Shown: positions 1 to 8,526, counted from the first letter of the stretch. The stretch: 64,000 bases of DNA from Halosegnis longus (GCF_009663395.1 NZ_QKNW01000001.1:1798001-1862000); one strand, 5' to 3'. Program-made: numbers and translations. Notes: generated from the sequence alone by a model not told the origin.

Positions 1-1
1 G

Positions 2-487
2 GCCGAGGAACGCTGGGAGCGGCTCCAGAGCGCCTACCGACGGGCGAACGACGCCGCCGACTCGTCGGCGGCCCACACTACCGTCACCGACGACACCCTC
101 CATGCGGGTGTCGAGGACGCCCGCGACTCGTTCACCGCCGCGATGAACGAGGACTTCAACACGCGGGAGGCGCTGACCGCGCTCTCCGCGCTCGCGTCGA
201 CCGTCAACACCCACCTCGACGACCACGACGCGTACGACTACCGCGGGCTGCGTCGGGCCATCGAGACGTTCGAGACGTTCGGCGAGGACGTGTTCGGTCT
301 CGACTTCACCGGGACGAGCGAAGGAACGGCGACGCTCGCCGACGAACTCGTCTCGCTGGTGCTCGACGTGCGGGAGGACGAGCGCACCGCCGGCAACTAC
401 GAGCGCGCCGACCAGCTCCGCGATGAACTCGAAGCGCTCGGCATCGAGATCCAGGACACCGACGACGGGACGACCTACCGGCTGTAA
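2..487 (+). CDS. cysS: Cysteinyl-tRNA synthetase, C-terminal part (5' end outside window)
   Basis: The 161 visible codons are the C-terminal part of cysteinyl-tRNA synthetase, the cytoplasmic enzyme that charges tRNA-Cys. The frame is open from the window's first bases, so the gene is cut by the window edge. It contains the family segment AAMNEDFNT (visible residues about 46-54), which opens the helical anticodon-recognition region, and ends with the typical RADQLRDELEALGIEIQDT tail followed by DGTTYRL. The HIGH and KMSKS active-site motifs belong upstream and are not visible. It is followed closely by a lipoprotein gene with its own promoter. Confidence 0.93.
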   Translation, partial: AEERWERLQSAYRRANDAADSSAAHTTVTDDTLHAGVEDARDSFTAAMNEDFNTREALTALSALASTVNTHLDDHDAYDYRGLRRAIETFETFGEDVFGLDFTGTSEGTATLADELVSLVLDVREDERTAGNYERADQLRDELEALGIEIQDTDDGTTYRL

Positions 488-492
488 GCCCC

Positions 493-504
493 CTTATTTA
501 TATT
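493..504 (+). promoter_or_regulatory. TATA box of the lipoprotein gene, leaderless start
   Basis: An AT-rich element (cttatttatatt) in otherwise GC-rich DNA lies about 25 to 30 bases before the ATG at 529. This spacing puts the expected transcription start at or next to the start codon, as in leaderless haloarchaeal mRNAs, and supports 529 as the true start. Confidence 0.6.
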
Positions 505-528
505 CGTCTCGCGAGTACGACTCTCCCG

Positions 529-1182
529 ATGGATACACGACGCATTATGGCAGTCGTCGCGGTGGCCGCGCTCGTCACGATGAGCGGCTGTGGCTTTCTC
601 CTCGGCAACGAGGCCTTGGAGTTCAACGCCAGCCCCGTCGCCGTGAGCGACAGCGCACAGAGTGACACCGGATACGAGGAGACCCGCCGCACGTCACAGG
701 GGGTCGAACGCTCCTTCCAGGTCGCGGGCCAGACCCGGAACGTCTCGGTGACGAACTACCTCGCGGAGTACGGTCGCACGGCCGAGACCCTGTTTTCCGA
801 CCAGCAGGTCGCCCGCGTGACGGTGCTCTCCTCGCCGAAGGTGCAGGTGCTCGGCGAGTCGTTCAACCCGCTCGGTGAGCTGAGCGACCGACAGCTCGCC
901 CAGCGGTTCCAAGAGCAGTACGGCTCGCTCAACGACCTCCAGTTCCAGTCGAACCGCACGACGAGCATCCTCGGAAGCGAGCGCACCGTCTCGAAGTTCA
1001 CCGCACAGGCCCAGATGAACGGCGGCACGTCGGTCGACGTGAACGTCCACATCTCGAAGTTCGAGGACGGTGACGACTTCATCGTCGCCGTCGCGGTCCA
1101 CCCACAACAGATCGACGAGGAGTCGAACGTCGACACAATGTTCGGCGGTATCGTCCACCCGGCAGCGGAACCGTCCGAGTAG
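529..1182 (+). CDS. Secreted lipoprotein, haloarchaeal DUF6517-like
   Basis: A 217-residue exported protein of unknown function. The N-terminus has a twin-arginine pair (TRR, residues 3-5), a hydrophobic stretch and a lipobox ending at Cys21 (MSGC), so it is probably exported by Tat and lipid-anchored on the outer face of the membrane. The mature part is a soluble alpha/beta-looking domain rich in acidic and polar residues. From memory it matches the haloarchaeal DUF6517 family; this is recognition, not a search result. Its TATA box sits about 25 bases before the ATG. It converges on the TctA-type permease gene, with 10 bases between stop codons. Confidence 0.75.
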   Translation: MDTRRIMAVVAVAALVTMSGCGFLLGNEALEFNASPVAVSDSAQSDTGYEETRRTSQGVERSFQVAGQTRNVSVTNYLAEYGRTAETLFSDQQVARVTVLSSPKVQVLGESFNPLGELSDRQLAQRFQEQYGSLNDLQFQSNRTTSILGSERTVSKFTAQAQMNGGTSVDVNVHISKFEDGDDFIVAVAVHPQQIDEESNVDTMFGGIVHPAAEPSE

Positions 1183-1192
1183 CGTCTCTCTT

Positions 1193-2428
1193 CTATATTC
1201 CGAGCGCCAGCGGTCCGGTGAGCACACCCATCAGGTGGACGCGGCGTGCGCCGTACCGCGGTGGTACGAGTCCCAGCAGCGTCGCAACGAGAAAGACCCC
1301 GACACCGACCAGCCCCGTCAGCAGTGCCGTCAGCACGACCAAGCCCGCGAGCGTCGCGACCGACAGTCGGGCGTAGTCGAGTCGGCCGACGACGGTGAGA
1401 TAGCGGTCGCCGAGCACCGGAACGGCGAGCGCGCCGACGCCGGCCGCGACCGCGACTGCCGGCAGCCACAGGCCGAGTGACACCGGCGCGTTCAGCGAGT
1501 CGGCGGCGACGAGCACGCCCGTCCGTGGTGACCCGAGCGCGACGAGCGCAAACAGCGCGAAGACGGTGTTCGCTGTGTTGACTGCCGAGACGGCGATGAC
1601 GAAGCCTCGCGCACCGAGTCGCGCTGGGACGCCGAGCAGGGCGACCGTCGCCGCGACGGCCGAGGACACGCCCGGAATGTAGCCGACGGCCGCGCCGGCG
1701 AGTGTCCCGACACCGGCGACGGTTCCTGTCACCCGGGGCGTGACTGCGAGCGTGGCGTCTCCCTGTTCGGGGACGCCGTCGCCGGCGAGCGCGTCGACGA
1801 GCACCGGCGCGCCGAACAGTCCAGTGAACAGCGGCATCAGGATACTCCCACTCGCGAGTGGTGCCTGTGGCTGGATATCGAGCGTCACCGCGCCGAGTGC
1901 AGTGGCTGTACAGAAACAGCCGACGCCGGCGACCGCGGCCTGATGGCTCGACTCGGTGACGACGAGCAGTGCCGCCGTTGCGAGCAGGAGCACGCCGAGG
2001 TGTCGCTCGATGATCGGGTACGCAGCGACCATCGCGCGCGTCACCGGCACCGCGAGCGGGACGGCGAACACGACAGCCAGTCCGGAGCCGAGTGCCGACA
2101 GGCGGAGCGTCTCGTGGCCGCGACCCTGTATCACGAGCCGATGGCCGGGGAGCGCACCGACGGCCATCGCGGGGTCCGGTACCCCGAGCGCGAGCGTCGG
2201 GACCACGTCCAGAAAGGTGTGGACGACGCCGGCCGCGAGCATCGCACAGACGACGTACCGTGGCGGTCCCGGAAGCGACGGCGCGACCCCGGCGAGGACG
2301 AGCGCCATCGTGTTCGCGTGGAGTCCGGGGACGAGTCCAGACAGCGTACCGAGCGCAATCCCGGCGAGCGTGAAGCCGAGTGCTGTGGCCGTGACCGTCG
2401 GACTCCACGCGAACGCGTCGGCGAGCAC
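1193..2428 (-). CDS. TctA-family (DUF112) transporter permease
   Basis: A 411-residue polytopic membrane protein, about 10 to 11 hydrophobic segments. The N-terminal glycine/proline-rich part (GTLSGLVPGLHANTMAL, about residues 27-43) and the second half (AAVGYIPGVSSAVAAT, near 250) carry the duplicated G-x-[IL]-P-G loops of the TctA family, which form the large membrane subunit of tripartite tricarboxylate transporters. No TctB or TctC partner lies nearby; archaeal members of this family commonly stand alone, so the substrate is unknown. The start codon is GTG; no better in-frame ATG precedes it. It lies downstream of the L12 operon on the same strand. Confidence 0.8.
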   Translation of the reverse strand: MLADAFAWSPTVTATALGFTLAGIALGTLSGLVPGLHANTMALVLAGVAPSLPGPPRYVVCAMLAAGVVHTFLDVVPTLALGVPDPAMAVGALPGHRLVIQGRGHETLRLSALGSGLAVVFAVPLAVPVTRAMVAAYPIIERHLGVLLLATAALLVVTESSHQAAVAGVGCFCTATALGAVTLDIQPQAPLASGSILMPLFTGLFGAPVLVDALAGDGVPEQGDATLAVTPRVTGTVAGVGTLAGAAVGYIPGVSSAVAATVALLGVPARLGARGFVIAVSAVNTANTVFALFALVALGSPRTGVLVAADSLNAPVSLGLWLPAVAVAAGVGALAVPVLGDRYLTVVGRLDYARLSVATLAGLVVLTALLTGLVGVGVFLVATLLGLVPPRYGARRVHLMGVLTGPLALGI

Positions 2429-2475
2429 GGCGGGAATGGCCGCGGCTTCCTACTTGAGCGTCGCCACTGGGCGGA

Positions 2476-2490
2476 CGAAAACAAAGAGAA
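2476..2490 (-). terminator. T-rich terminator after the L12 gene
   Basis: On the minus strand, a pyrimidine and T-rich stretch (ttctctttgttttcg) follows the L12 stop codon by about 13 bases. Archaeal transcription ends at such T-runs without needing a hairpin. It would close the L1-L10-L12 transcript before the permease gene. Confidence 0.45.
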
Positions 2491-2503
2491 GTGAATCGGA
2501 ATC

Positions 2504-2836
2504 TTAACCGAAGAGTTCGCCGAGACCCTCACCGCCGTCGTCGCCGTCGTCCTCGTCTTCCTCTTCTTCCTCGGCCTCGGTCTCCTCGGTCTCTTCCTCG
2601 GAGTCGTCCTCGGTCTCGTCGCCGCCGGCGCTACCGCCGGATGCGCCGCCAGCCGGGACGGCGGCCGCCTCTGCGACGGCCTCCTCGATGTCGACGTCCT
2701 CGAGGGCCGCGACGAGTGCCTTCACTCGCGACTCCTCGACGTCTGCGCCGGCCGATTCGAGCACGGCCGTCAGGTTGTCTTCGTTGAGCTCTTCGCCAGT
2801 CTCGTGCAGGATGAGTGCTGCGTAAACGTATTCCAT
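2504..2836 (-). CDS. rpl12: Large-subunit ribosomal protein L12 (P1)
   Basis: A 110-residue archaeal P1/L12 stalk protein. The N-terminal helical dimerisation domain ([21 protein letters not shown]) is followed by an alanine/glycine hinge (about residues 60-73), a very acidic Glu/Asp run (75-100) and the conserved tail GEGLGELFG that recruits translational GTPases. It is the last gene of the L1-L10-L12 transcript, 7 bases after the L10 gene. The tail repeats the end of L10 (GEGLGAMFG), as is normal for stalk proteins. Confidence 0.97.
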   Translation of the reverse strand: MEYVYAALILHETGEELNEDNLTAVLESAGADVEESRVKALVAALEDVDIEEAVAEAAAVPAGGASGGSAGGDETEDDSEEETEETEAEEEEEDEDDGDDGGEGLGELFG

Positions 2837-2843
2837 GGATTAA

Positions 2844-3878
2844 TCACCCGAACATCGCGCCGAGGCCCTCGCCGCCGTCGGAATCGTCGTCGTCATCCTC
2901 GGCGTCGTCGGCGTCGGCATCCGCGTCCGCATCTTGGTCACCGCTCTGTTCGTCTGCGTCGTCCTCCTCCGTCTCGTCCGGCTCCTCGGGAACCTCGATG
3001 TCACGAAGCTCCTCGGGTAAGGCCTCCTCGTCGTCGATAGCGACGGCCAGCGCACGAAGCTGTGCGTCGGCCTTCGCGACGAGGTCGTCGGCGAGGTCCG
3101 GCGACTCGATAGCCGCGTGGATACCGAGCGCCTTCGCTTCGCCGCTCGCCTTGCCCAGCAGGATGCCGGCGGTCTGGGCCGTCGGGTAGACGGCGTTGAC
3201 CGAGAGATTGCGTGCACCAGCGACGGCGGACTCGATGTCCGCGCGGTACTCGTCCACGTCGATCTCCAGCTCCTCGGGCGAGAACACGACGCCGTCGGAG
3301 TAGACGCCGCGCAGGTCGAGCCCGACCTCCTTCGGCTCGATGCCGAGTTCGGTCAACACGTTCGCCAGCACCTGACTGACCTCCTCTCCGGCTTCGAGGA
3401 CGGTTGAGTCCTCGGTCACCTGGATGGAGCCGTCCATGATGCGGGCGGCCGCGCCGGCCTGCTGGAGGTCACCGACGAACGGACCGGGGTCGACCCCGGT
3501 GTCACCCTCGGGGATGACGATGTCGTTCGGTGCGATTTCGCCGGCGCCGATCGGCGCGGGCGTCTTCGACGCTTCGAGCGTCTTGAACAGACCGAACGGG
3601 TTGTCGTTCGTCCCGATGATGCCGACCTGTCCGTGGACGTGCTCGGAGAGCACGTCGAGGTCAGCCTCCGCCAGCGCACGCTTCAGGAGCGTGTTCCGCG
3701 AGACACGCAGCTCCGCGGAGCCGTGAAGCTCGCGGCGCATGTCCTGCAGCTGGCGGGACGGAATTCCGGCGATGTTGACGATGCCGACGGACTCGTAGGA
3801 GTCGAGCATCCCGACGATGTCGTCGACCTCCTCTCGCTTCCAGTCCGGAATCGTCTTCGTCTTTCGTTCGGCGCTCAT
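2844..3878 (-). CDS. rpl10: Large-subunit ribosomal protein L10 (P0)
   Basis: A 344-residue P0/L10 protein that anchors the L12 stalk dimers to 23S rRNA. The first 100 residues or so form the rRNA-binding domain (W-K-R-E-E near residue 13; [12 protein letters not shown] near 61-72), an archaeal insertion domain follows, then the long helical L12-binding region (about 220-290) and an acidic tail ending GEGLGAMFG. The start overlaps nothing: the stop of L1 lies one base before. It is co-transcribed with L1 and L12. Confidence 0.97.
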   Translation of the reverse strand: MSAERKTKTIPDWKREEVDDIVGMLDSYESVGIVNIAGIPSRQLQDMRRELHGSAELRVSRNTLLKRALAEADLDVLSEHVHGQVGIIGTNDNPFGLFKTLEASKTPAPIGAGEIAPNDIVIPEGDTGVDPGPFVGDLQQAGAAARIMDGSIQVTEDSTVLEAGEEVSQVLANVLTELGIEPKEVGLDLRGVYSDGVVFSPEELEIDVDEYRADIESAVAGARNLSVNAVYPTAQTAGILLGKASGEAKALGIHAAIESPDLADDLVAKADAQLRALAVAIDDEEALPEELRDIEVPEEPDETEEDDADEQSGDQDADADADADDAEDDDDDSDGGEGLGAMFG

Positions 3879-3879
3879 A

Positions 3880-4518
3880 TCAGGTTGGCACCTCCGATGC
3901 CGGTCCCATCGTCGTCTTCACGTAGACGCCGTCGATGTTCTGGGGCCCCTTCTCGAGGTCTGCCTCCAGCCGACGGATGATGACGTCGATGTTGTCGACG
4001 ATATCGTCGATGTCCATGTCCTCTGCGCCCACGCGCGTGTGGAAGGTCCGCCGGTCGCCACTCCGCACCTGAACGGTGTTTTTCATCCGTTCGATGGTCT
4101 CGACGACGTCGTCGTCGGGCTGGAGCGGGGTCGGCATCTTCCCGCGCGGACCGAGAACGGTCCCGAGATATCGGCCGATGTCTTGCATCATGTTCGCCTC
4201 GGCGATGAAGAAGTCCGTCTCATCGGCGAGGTCTTTCGCGGCGTCGTCGTCGCCACCGAGCTCTTCGAGGGCGTCCCCGTCGAGCACGTCGTCAGCGACG
4301 TCTTCCGCGCGGAGGGCTGTTTCACCCTCTGCGAACACAACGATACGAGTCTCCTGTCCCGTGCCCCGTGGGAGAACGATCGATTCGTCCACACGGTTGT
4401 TAGGGTCGTTTAGGTCTAGGTCGCGCAGATTGATAGCGAGGTCGACCGTTTCGCGGAAATTCCGCTCAGGTGCCTCCTCAAGTGCGCGAGAGACTGCGTC
4501 TTGTATTGATTCTGCCAT
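3880..4518 (-). CDS. rpl1: Large-subunit ribosomal protein L1
   Basis: A 212-residue L1 protein that builds the mobile L1 stalk at the E site. It has the family's [18 protein letters not shown] segment (about 134-151) and begins [15 protein letters not shown] strong ribosome binding site (ggaggtg) lies 5 to 11 bases before the ATG, which is unusual here because most neighbouring genes are leaderless. The leader is highly structured (see 4519-4610), consistent with the L1 autoregulation known from archaea. First gene of L1-L10-L12. Confidence 0.97.
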   Translation of the reverse strand: MAESIQDAVSRALEEAPERNFRETVDLAINLRDLDLNDPNNRVDESIVLPRGTGQETRIVVFAEGETALRAEDVADDVLDGDALEELGGDDDAAKDLADETDFFIAEANMMQDIGRYLGTVLGPRGKMPTPLQPDDDVVETIERMKNTVQVRSGDRRTFHTRVGAEDMDIDDIVDNIDVIIRRLEADLEKGPQNIDGVYVKTTMGPASEVPT

Positions 4519-4610
4519 CTTTCACCTCCGTAGTCGTAGCCGTTCGGCTACTACGGTGTGAAACAGGCGATGCCTGTCTCACGTCGTTCGAGGCCCATGA
4601 GACTGATAAG
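4519..4610 (-). promoter_or_regulatory. Promoter and structured leader of L1-L10-L12
   Basis: On the minus strand a TATA-like cttatc (4605-4610) predicts a start near 4582. The resulting leader of about 64 bases is almost all hairpin. Hairpin 1 (4558-4582) pairs gtgagacaggc with gcctgtttcac, 11 pairs with one G-U and a 3-base loop. Hairpin 2 (4528-4556) has a 7-pair outer stem (ccgtagt/actacgg), a one-sided 3-base bulge and an inner agcc/ggct stem closed by a gaac loop. The 3' strand of hairpin 2 runs into the Shine-Dalgarno sequence (4524-4529). Archaeal L1 is known to bind such a bulged stem in its own mRNA as a copy of its 23S rRNA site; that this one is the site is inferred. Confidence 0.6.
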
Positions 4611-4629
4611 TCCGTCGAAGCGCCGTAGC

Positions 4630-5853
4630 TCACCACGACAGCGGCCGCTCGATGCCGTCGACGACCCGTACGAACGCCGTACCCGCGAGCAGGAGACACC
4701 CCCACGTTCCCGGCTGCGCGAGGAAGTAGACGAGCGCGCGGTCGAGCGCTGGAACCGCGACCGGGACGATTTCCGTAATCGCGAGCAGTCCGTACGCGTG
4801 GACGGCCGCGAGCCCGAGCCCGAGGGTCGGAACCACCGGCCGTCCGCCGCGTTCGAGTTCGCCGTGAATCAGTATCGCCGCCGCCGGGAGCAGAGCGACC
4901 AGATAGTACGTGTACGCGAGCGTCGTGAGCAGCGGGAACGCCGCGAGTCCGAGCGCGAACGTCTCGCGGTCGCGGTCGCGCGCGAGCAGCGCGGCCGCGG
5001 CGACGACGAGCACGGCGGGCAGTCGGAGCCACAGCGAACTCGCCAGCCAGCCGAACGGCTTGAAGTAGGGGGAAAGCCACAGCGCCGGCGACCGGGAGAG
5101 GCCGCTCCGATTGACTCCCCAGGCAAGCACCTCGATATACGTCCGGTGCACCTCGACACCGAAGAGGAGCAGCGAGAGACCGACTAGTCCCAGTCCGGCC
5201 ACCACCGCCCCGACGAAGCGGTCACGGTTCGCGAGCAGATGTGTCCCGACCGGTGCGTACGCGAACTTCACGACGCCGACGACGCCGGTCAACGCGCCGC
5301 TGGCGAAGCGGGCCGGCCGCGACTCCATTCCACGGTCGAGGCCGACGAACGCGAAACAGAGTAACCCAGCGGTGAACGCCGCGGTTTGACCCATCTTCAT
5401 CGCGAGCAGGAGCGGCTGGTAGCCGACGAGCAGCCACAACAGAAGCAACCGCTCCGGCCACGACCGTCGCCCGGCGAGTCGCTCGACGAGGAGCACCATC
5501 CCGCTCCACAACAGGAGGAGACTACAGGCGATCCACAGGGGGTCGCCGGTCCCGCGGCCGAGGGCCGCGAACGGTCGGAAGAGGACCAGGACGATGGGCG
5601 GATACAGGTAGCTCCCGTGGTAGCCGCCGTCCTCGTTGCGGGTGTAGATGTGGTCGTTCGTCCGCCACGCCTCGACGGCCTGGTCGTAGACGCCGAAGTC
5701 CCAGAAGCTGAACGGGGGTGCGATGTCGGCGGCACGGAGCCACCAGTCGACGAACGGGTACGCGAGATGGAGCCCGACGAGCAGCGCGGAGAGGGCGACG
5801 AACAGCGGATGCTGGTCGTAGCAGGTTCGGAGACGGTCGCGGAGGGCCATCAT
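4630..5853 (-). CDS. GT87/DUF2029-type polyprenol-dependent membrane glycosyltransferase
   Basis: A 407-residue integral membrane protein with about 9 to 11 hydrophobic helices and a first extracytoplasmic loop containing WDFGVYDQAVEAW (about residues 49-61), the Asp-bearing loop of GT-C glycosyltransferases, followed by YPPIVLVLFRP. This matches glycosyltransferase family 87 (mannosyl/arabinosyl-type transferases that use lipid-linked donors). The acceptor is unknown; a role in surface glycan or lipid glycosylation is inferred. It is placed between the L11 and L1 genes on the same strand. Start chosen at the first of two adjacent ATGs (MMALRD); the long upstream extension is antisense to L11. 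Confidence 0.75.
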   Translation of the reverse strand: MMALRDRLRTCYDQHPLFVALSALLVGLHLAYPFVDWWLRAADIAPPFSFWDFGVYDQAVEAWRTNDHIYTRNEDGGYHGSYLYPPIVLVLFRPFAALGRGTGDPLWIACSLLLLWSGMVLLVERLAGRRSWPERLLLLWLLVGYQPLLLAMKMGQTAAFTAGLLCFAFVGLDRGMESRPARFASGALTGVVGVVKFAYAPVGTHLLANRDRFVGAVVAGLGLVGLSLLLFGVEVHRTYIEVLAWGVNRSGLSRSPALWLSPYFKPFGWLASSLWLRLPAVLVVAAAALLARDRDRETFALGLAAFPLLTTLAYTYYLVALLPAAAILIHGELERGGRPVVPTLGLGLAAVHAYGLLAITEIVPVAVPALDRALVYFLAQPGTWGCLLLAGTAFVRVVDGIERPLSW

Positions 5854-5893
5854 GCTGTGGTGGCCGCTTCGCGACAAATATCTTCTGTGAGAG

Positions 5894-6370
5894 TTACGCG
5901 TCGAAGGTGTCGTCGTACTCGCCGCTGTCGACTCGCTCGTCGTAGGTGCGGGCGTTCTCGCCCTCGATGGTGACGCCGAGCGAGACACAGGTGCCGGCGA
6001 CCTCCTTCGAGGCGTTCTTCGCATCGTACGCGAGCAGGTCCGGAAGCTTCTGCTCGGCGATGGTCTTCAGCTGCTCGACGGACATGTCGGCGACGAAGTC
6101 CTCCTGTGGCTCACCGGAGCCGGTCTCGAAGCCGAGTTCGTCCTTGATGAGGGCGGCCGTCGGCGGGACGCCCACCTCGATATCAAAGGAGCCGTCGTCC
6201 TCGTAGGAGACGGTGACGGGCACTTCGGTGCCGTCGAAGGCAGCAGTCTGGTCGTTGATCTCCTCCACGACAGCCTGCACGTCGACGGGCGTCGGACCAA
6301 GTTCGGGACCGAGCGGCGGGCCTGGGTTGGCCTGGCCACCGGGAACGAGTACTTCGATGTTTCCAGCCAT
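5894..6370 (-). CDS. rpl11: Large-subunit ribosomal protein L11
   Basis: A 158-residue L11 protein of the GTPase-associated centre. The N-terminal PGGQANPGPPLGPELGPTPV loop (residues 10-29) and the C-terminal rRNA-binding domain with AKNASKEVAGTCVSLGVTIEG-like sequence are clear. The C-terminal acidic extension is typical of haloarchaea. A TATA-like element (ccttaaacg) lies about 35 bases upstream. It is separated from L1 by the GT87 gene, so it is probably transcribed separately. Confidence 0.97.
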   Translation of the reverse strand: MAGNIEVLVPGGQANPGPPLGPELGPTPVDVQAVVEEINDQTAAFDGTEVPVTVSYEDDGSFDIEVGVPPTAALIKDELGFETGSGEPQEDFVADMSVEQLKTIAEQKLPDLLAYDAKNASKEVAGTCVSLGVTIEGENARTYDERVDSGEYDDTFDA

Positions 6371-6416
6371 ATCGAACAGAATCAGGCCCGCGCGTTTAAG
6401 GATTGTTTTTCAGCGG

Positions 6417-6617
6417 CTACGCGACGCTGATACCGTGTCGCGTGAGGAACGCGTTCACGTCTTTAATCTCGACCGGGCTGCCGATAATCCGGGCGTCGTC
6501 ACCGGCGTCGACGACGGTGACGGTGAAGTTCGACTCCACGTCCTCGTGTACCGGGTCGAACTGCTCCCACGGGAGGCGAATCTGCGTGCTGTCCCGAAGG
6601 GTCTGCGGGTCGGCCAT
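6417..6617 (-). CDS. Small haloarchaeal protein, VNG_1110C family
   Basis: A 66-residue soluble acidic protein without recognisable catalytic residues. I associate the sequence (WEQFDPVHEDVESNFTV, then DARIIGSPVEIKDVNAFL) with the VNG_1110C family of short haloarchaeal proteins, often seen beside L11; function unknown. A TATA-like cttaataca lies about 28 bases before the ATG, so the mRNA is probably leaderless. It precedes L11 on the same strand with a 46-base gap. Confidence 0.7.
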   Translation of the reverse strand: MADPQTLRDSTQIRLPWEQFDPVHEDVESNFTVTVVDAGDDARIIGSPVEIKDVNAFLTRHGISVA

Positions 6618-6664
6618 TATGTTTTATTTGTCGGTTCCGGTGTATTAAGCCACCGAAAGCGTCG

Positions 6665-6829
6665 CTACAGATTCACGACGACGAGCAGGAGTGCGAGGAT
6701 ACCGATGGCGAACAGCCCCACGTCACGCAGTCCCGTCTCGAAGGCGAACGTCGCGAGCAGCGTGTGTGCTACCGCGACGAACAACAACGCACCGACGAGG
6801 AGATTCCCGACCAGCCGACGCTGTTCCAT
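6665..6829 (-). CDS. Small two-helix membrane protein, unknown function
   Basis: A 54-residue protein starting MEQRRLVGNLLVG with two hydrophobic segments (about residues 9-27 and 36-53) and a short loop. A longer reading frame runs on upstream, but that part is antisense to the DRG GTPase gene, so the internal ATG at 6829 is chosen. No function can be proposed from sequence. It is divergent from the GTPase gene. Confidence 0.55.
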   Translation of the reverse strand: MEQRRLVGNLLVGALLFVAVAHTLLATFAFETGLRDVGLFAIGILALLLVVVNL

Positions 6830-6854
6830 ATCCCGACCGACGCGCGCGAGTGGC

Positions 6855-6889
6855 GTAAACCGTTCGCCCACGCGCGAGCAAACCGTTCG
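6855..6889. repeat. Direct repeat pair in the divergent intergenic region
   Basis: The 12-base sequence aaaccgttcgcc occurs at 6855-6866 and 6878-6889, start-to-start spacing 23 bases, about two helical turns. It lies between the divergent small membrane protein and DRG GTPase genes and could be an operator for a dimeric regulator, which is inference only. Confidence 0.4.
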
Positions 6890-6940
6890 CCACGACCACA
6901 ACGAACAGGCTTTTGCCCGCCACCAGCCGACTACGGATAG

Positions 6941-8053
6941 ATGGGGCTCGAAGACGAAATCGAGGCGATTGAAGACGAAATCGCGGAGACGCCCTACAAC
7001 AAATCGACCGAGGCACACATCGGTCGGCTGAAGGCCAAACTCGCGGAGAAGAAGGAGAAGCTCGAACAGCAGTCCGGCTCCGGCGGCGGCGGTGGCTACG
7101 CCGTCGAGAAGACCGGCGACGCCACGGTCGCCCTCGTCGGATTCCCTTCCGTCGGGAAGTCGACCCTGCTGAACGCGCTCACCAACGCCGAGAGCGAAGT
7201 CGGCTCCTACGAGTTCACGACCCTCGACGTGAACCCCGGCATGTTGCAGTACCGCGGCGCGAACATCCAGCTGATGGACGTGCCCGGCCTCATCGAAGGC
7301 GCAGCACACGGGCGCGGTGGCGGCCAGGAGGTCCTGTCGGTCGTCCGGACCGCGGACCTCGTATTGTTCGTCCTCTCGGTGTTCGAAATCGACCAGTACG
7401 ACCGGCTCGCCGAGGAGCTGTACAACAACAAGATTCGACTCGACACGGACCCGCCGAGCATCTCGGTGACGAAACGCCACACGGGCGGGCTGAAGGTGAC
7501 GACCGCCAAGGGCGTGGACCTCGACGAGGCGACCATCAAGGAAGTGTGTCGCGAGTACGGCTACGTCAACGCCGATATCACTATCCAGCAGAATCTCGAC
7601 ATCGACGAGCTGGTCGACGCGCTGATGGACAACCGCGTCTATCTGCCGTCCGCGGTCGCCGTCAACAAGGCCGACCTCATCGAGCCCGATTACCTCGACA
7701 CCGTCAACGCCGACCTCCGCGAGCGCGGTATCGACCCCGACGACGCCGTCTTCATCTCCGCCGAGGAAGAGAAGGGACTCGACGCGCTCAAGGAGAAGAT
7801 ATTCGACTCGCTGGGCCTGATTCGCATCTACATGGACAAGCCGGGCCGCGGCGTCGACTACGACGAGCCGCTCGTCATCACCGAAGAGGAAAACACCGTT
7901 GAGGACGTGCTCGACAAGCTCGGTGGCGACTTCGACGAGCGGTTCCGGTTCGGCCGCGTCAGCGGCGAGAGCGCCAAACACGACGAACAACAGGTGGGCC
8001 GAACCCACGAACTCGCCGACGAGGACGTGCTCCGAATCGTCGCTCGCAAGTGA
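6941..8053 (+). CDS. DRG-family GTP-binding protein (OBG superfamily)
   Basis: A 370-residue GTPase of the DRG family, conserved in archaea and eukaryotes and linked to ribosome function. An N-terminal helical region rich in Lys/Glu (1-45) and a glycine linker precede the G domain: G1 GFPSVGKST (67-75), G3 DVPGL (113-117), then the DRG-type insertion, G4 NKAD and G5 SAEE, and a C-terminal TGS domain (about 290-370). The start is supported by the ATG 20-30 bases after an AT-richer stretch. It overlaps the next gene (TGATG), so the two are probably co-transcribed. Confidence 0.92.
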   Translation: MGLEDEIEAIEDEIAETPYNKSTEAHIGRLKAKLAEKKEKLEQQSGSGGGGGYAVEKTGDATVALVGFPSVGKSTLLNALTNAESEVGSYEFTTLDVNPGMLQYRGANIQLMDVPGLIEGAAHGRGGGQEVLSVVRTADLVLFVLSVFEIDQYDRLAEELYNNKIRLDTDPPSISVTKRHTGGLKVTTAKGVDLDEATIKEVCREYGYVNADITIQQNLDIDELVDALMDNRVYLPSAVAVNKADLIEPDYLDTVNADLRERGIDPDDAVFISAEEEKGLDALKEKIFDSLGLIRIYMDKPGRGVDYDEPLVITEEENTVEDVLDKLGGDFDERFRFGRVSGESAKHDEQQVGRTHELADEDVLRIVARK

Positions 8054-8514
8054 TGTTGCCCGGCACGCCACGCCGCCGATTCCTCGCGATTCTCGCGCTC
8101 GCGTTCGTCCCGTGGACCGTCCTCGTCATCGACCGCGGGGCGACGGTGCTCAACGGACTGTTTCCCCTCTTCGTCCTCGATTACAACCCCGGCTTAGCCC
8201 AGACGCTCCGGGCGATTCCGACGTGGCGATTCTTCCTCTCCGGCGGTGGAATCCCGCGCAATCCAGAGTTGTGGCCCGCGAGCATCCTCCTGTATCTTCT
8301 TGCGCTCGCGAGCGCGGGCGTCCGCGCGGCCTTCGACCGCGGCGACCCGCGATTCACCGGCGGTACGCTCTTGTTGGCCGGTCTCACCGGTGTCGGCGTC
8401 GCCTTCAGCTTCTCGCACCGACTCCGGTACACGCCGCTCCCTGTCGGGTCGCTCCTCGCGTGCGCGCTCGCGTGGTGGTACTACTGGCCCGCCTTCCGAG
8501 CACAACAGGAGTAG
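8053..8514 (+). CDS. Small membrane protein, TIGR04206-like
   Basis: A 153-residue protein with about four hydrophobic segments (near 9-30, 38-52, 78-98 and 107-127). I recognise it as the haloarchaeal TIGR04206 family; no function is known to me. The ATG at 8053 overlaps the TGA of the GTPase gene (tgatg), which points to translational coupling; a GTG one codon earlier (8050) is the alternative start. It is followed directly by the tandem hairpin array. Confidence 0.65.
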   Translation: MLPGTPRRRFLAILALAFVPWTVLVIDRGATVLNGLFPLFVLDYNPGLAQTLRAIPTWRFFLSGGGIPRNPELWPASILLYLLALASAGVRAAFDRGDPRFTGGTLLLAGLTGVGVAFSFSHRLRYTPLPVGSLLACALAWWYYWPAFRAQQE

Positions 8515-8526
8515 TTCGGTTCTACC

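Noticed and set aside
1193-2428. Complete tripartite tricarboxylate transport system
   Set aside because: Only the TctA-type subunit is present; no small membrane subunit or binding protein is encoded nearby.
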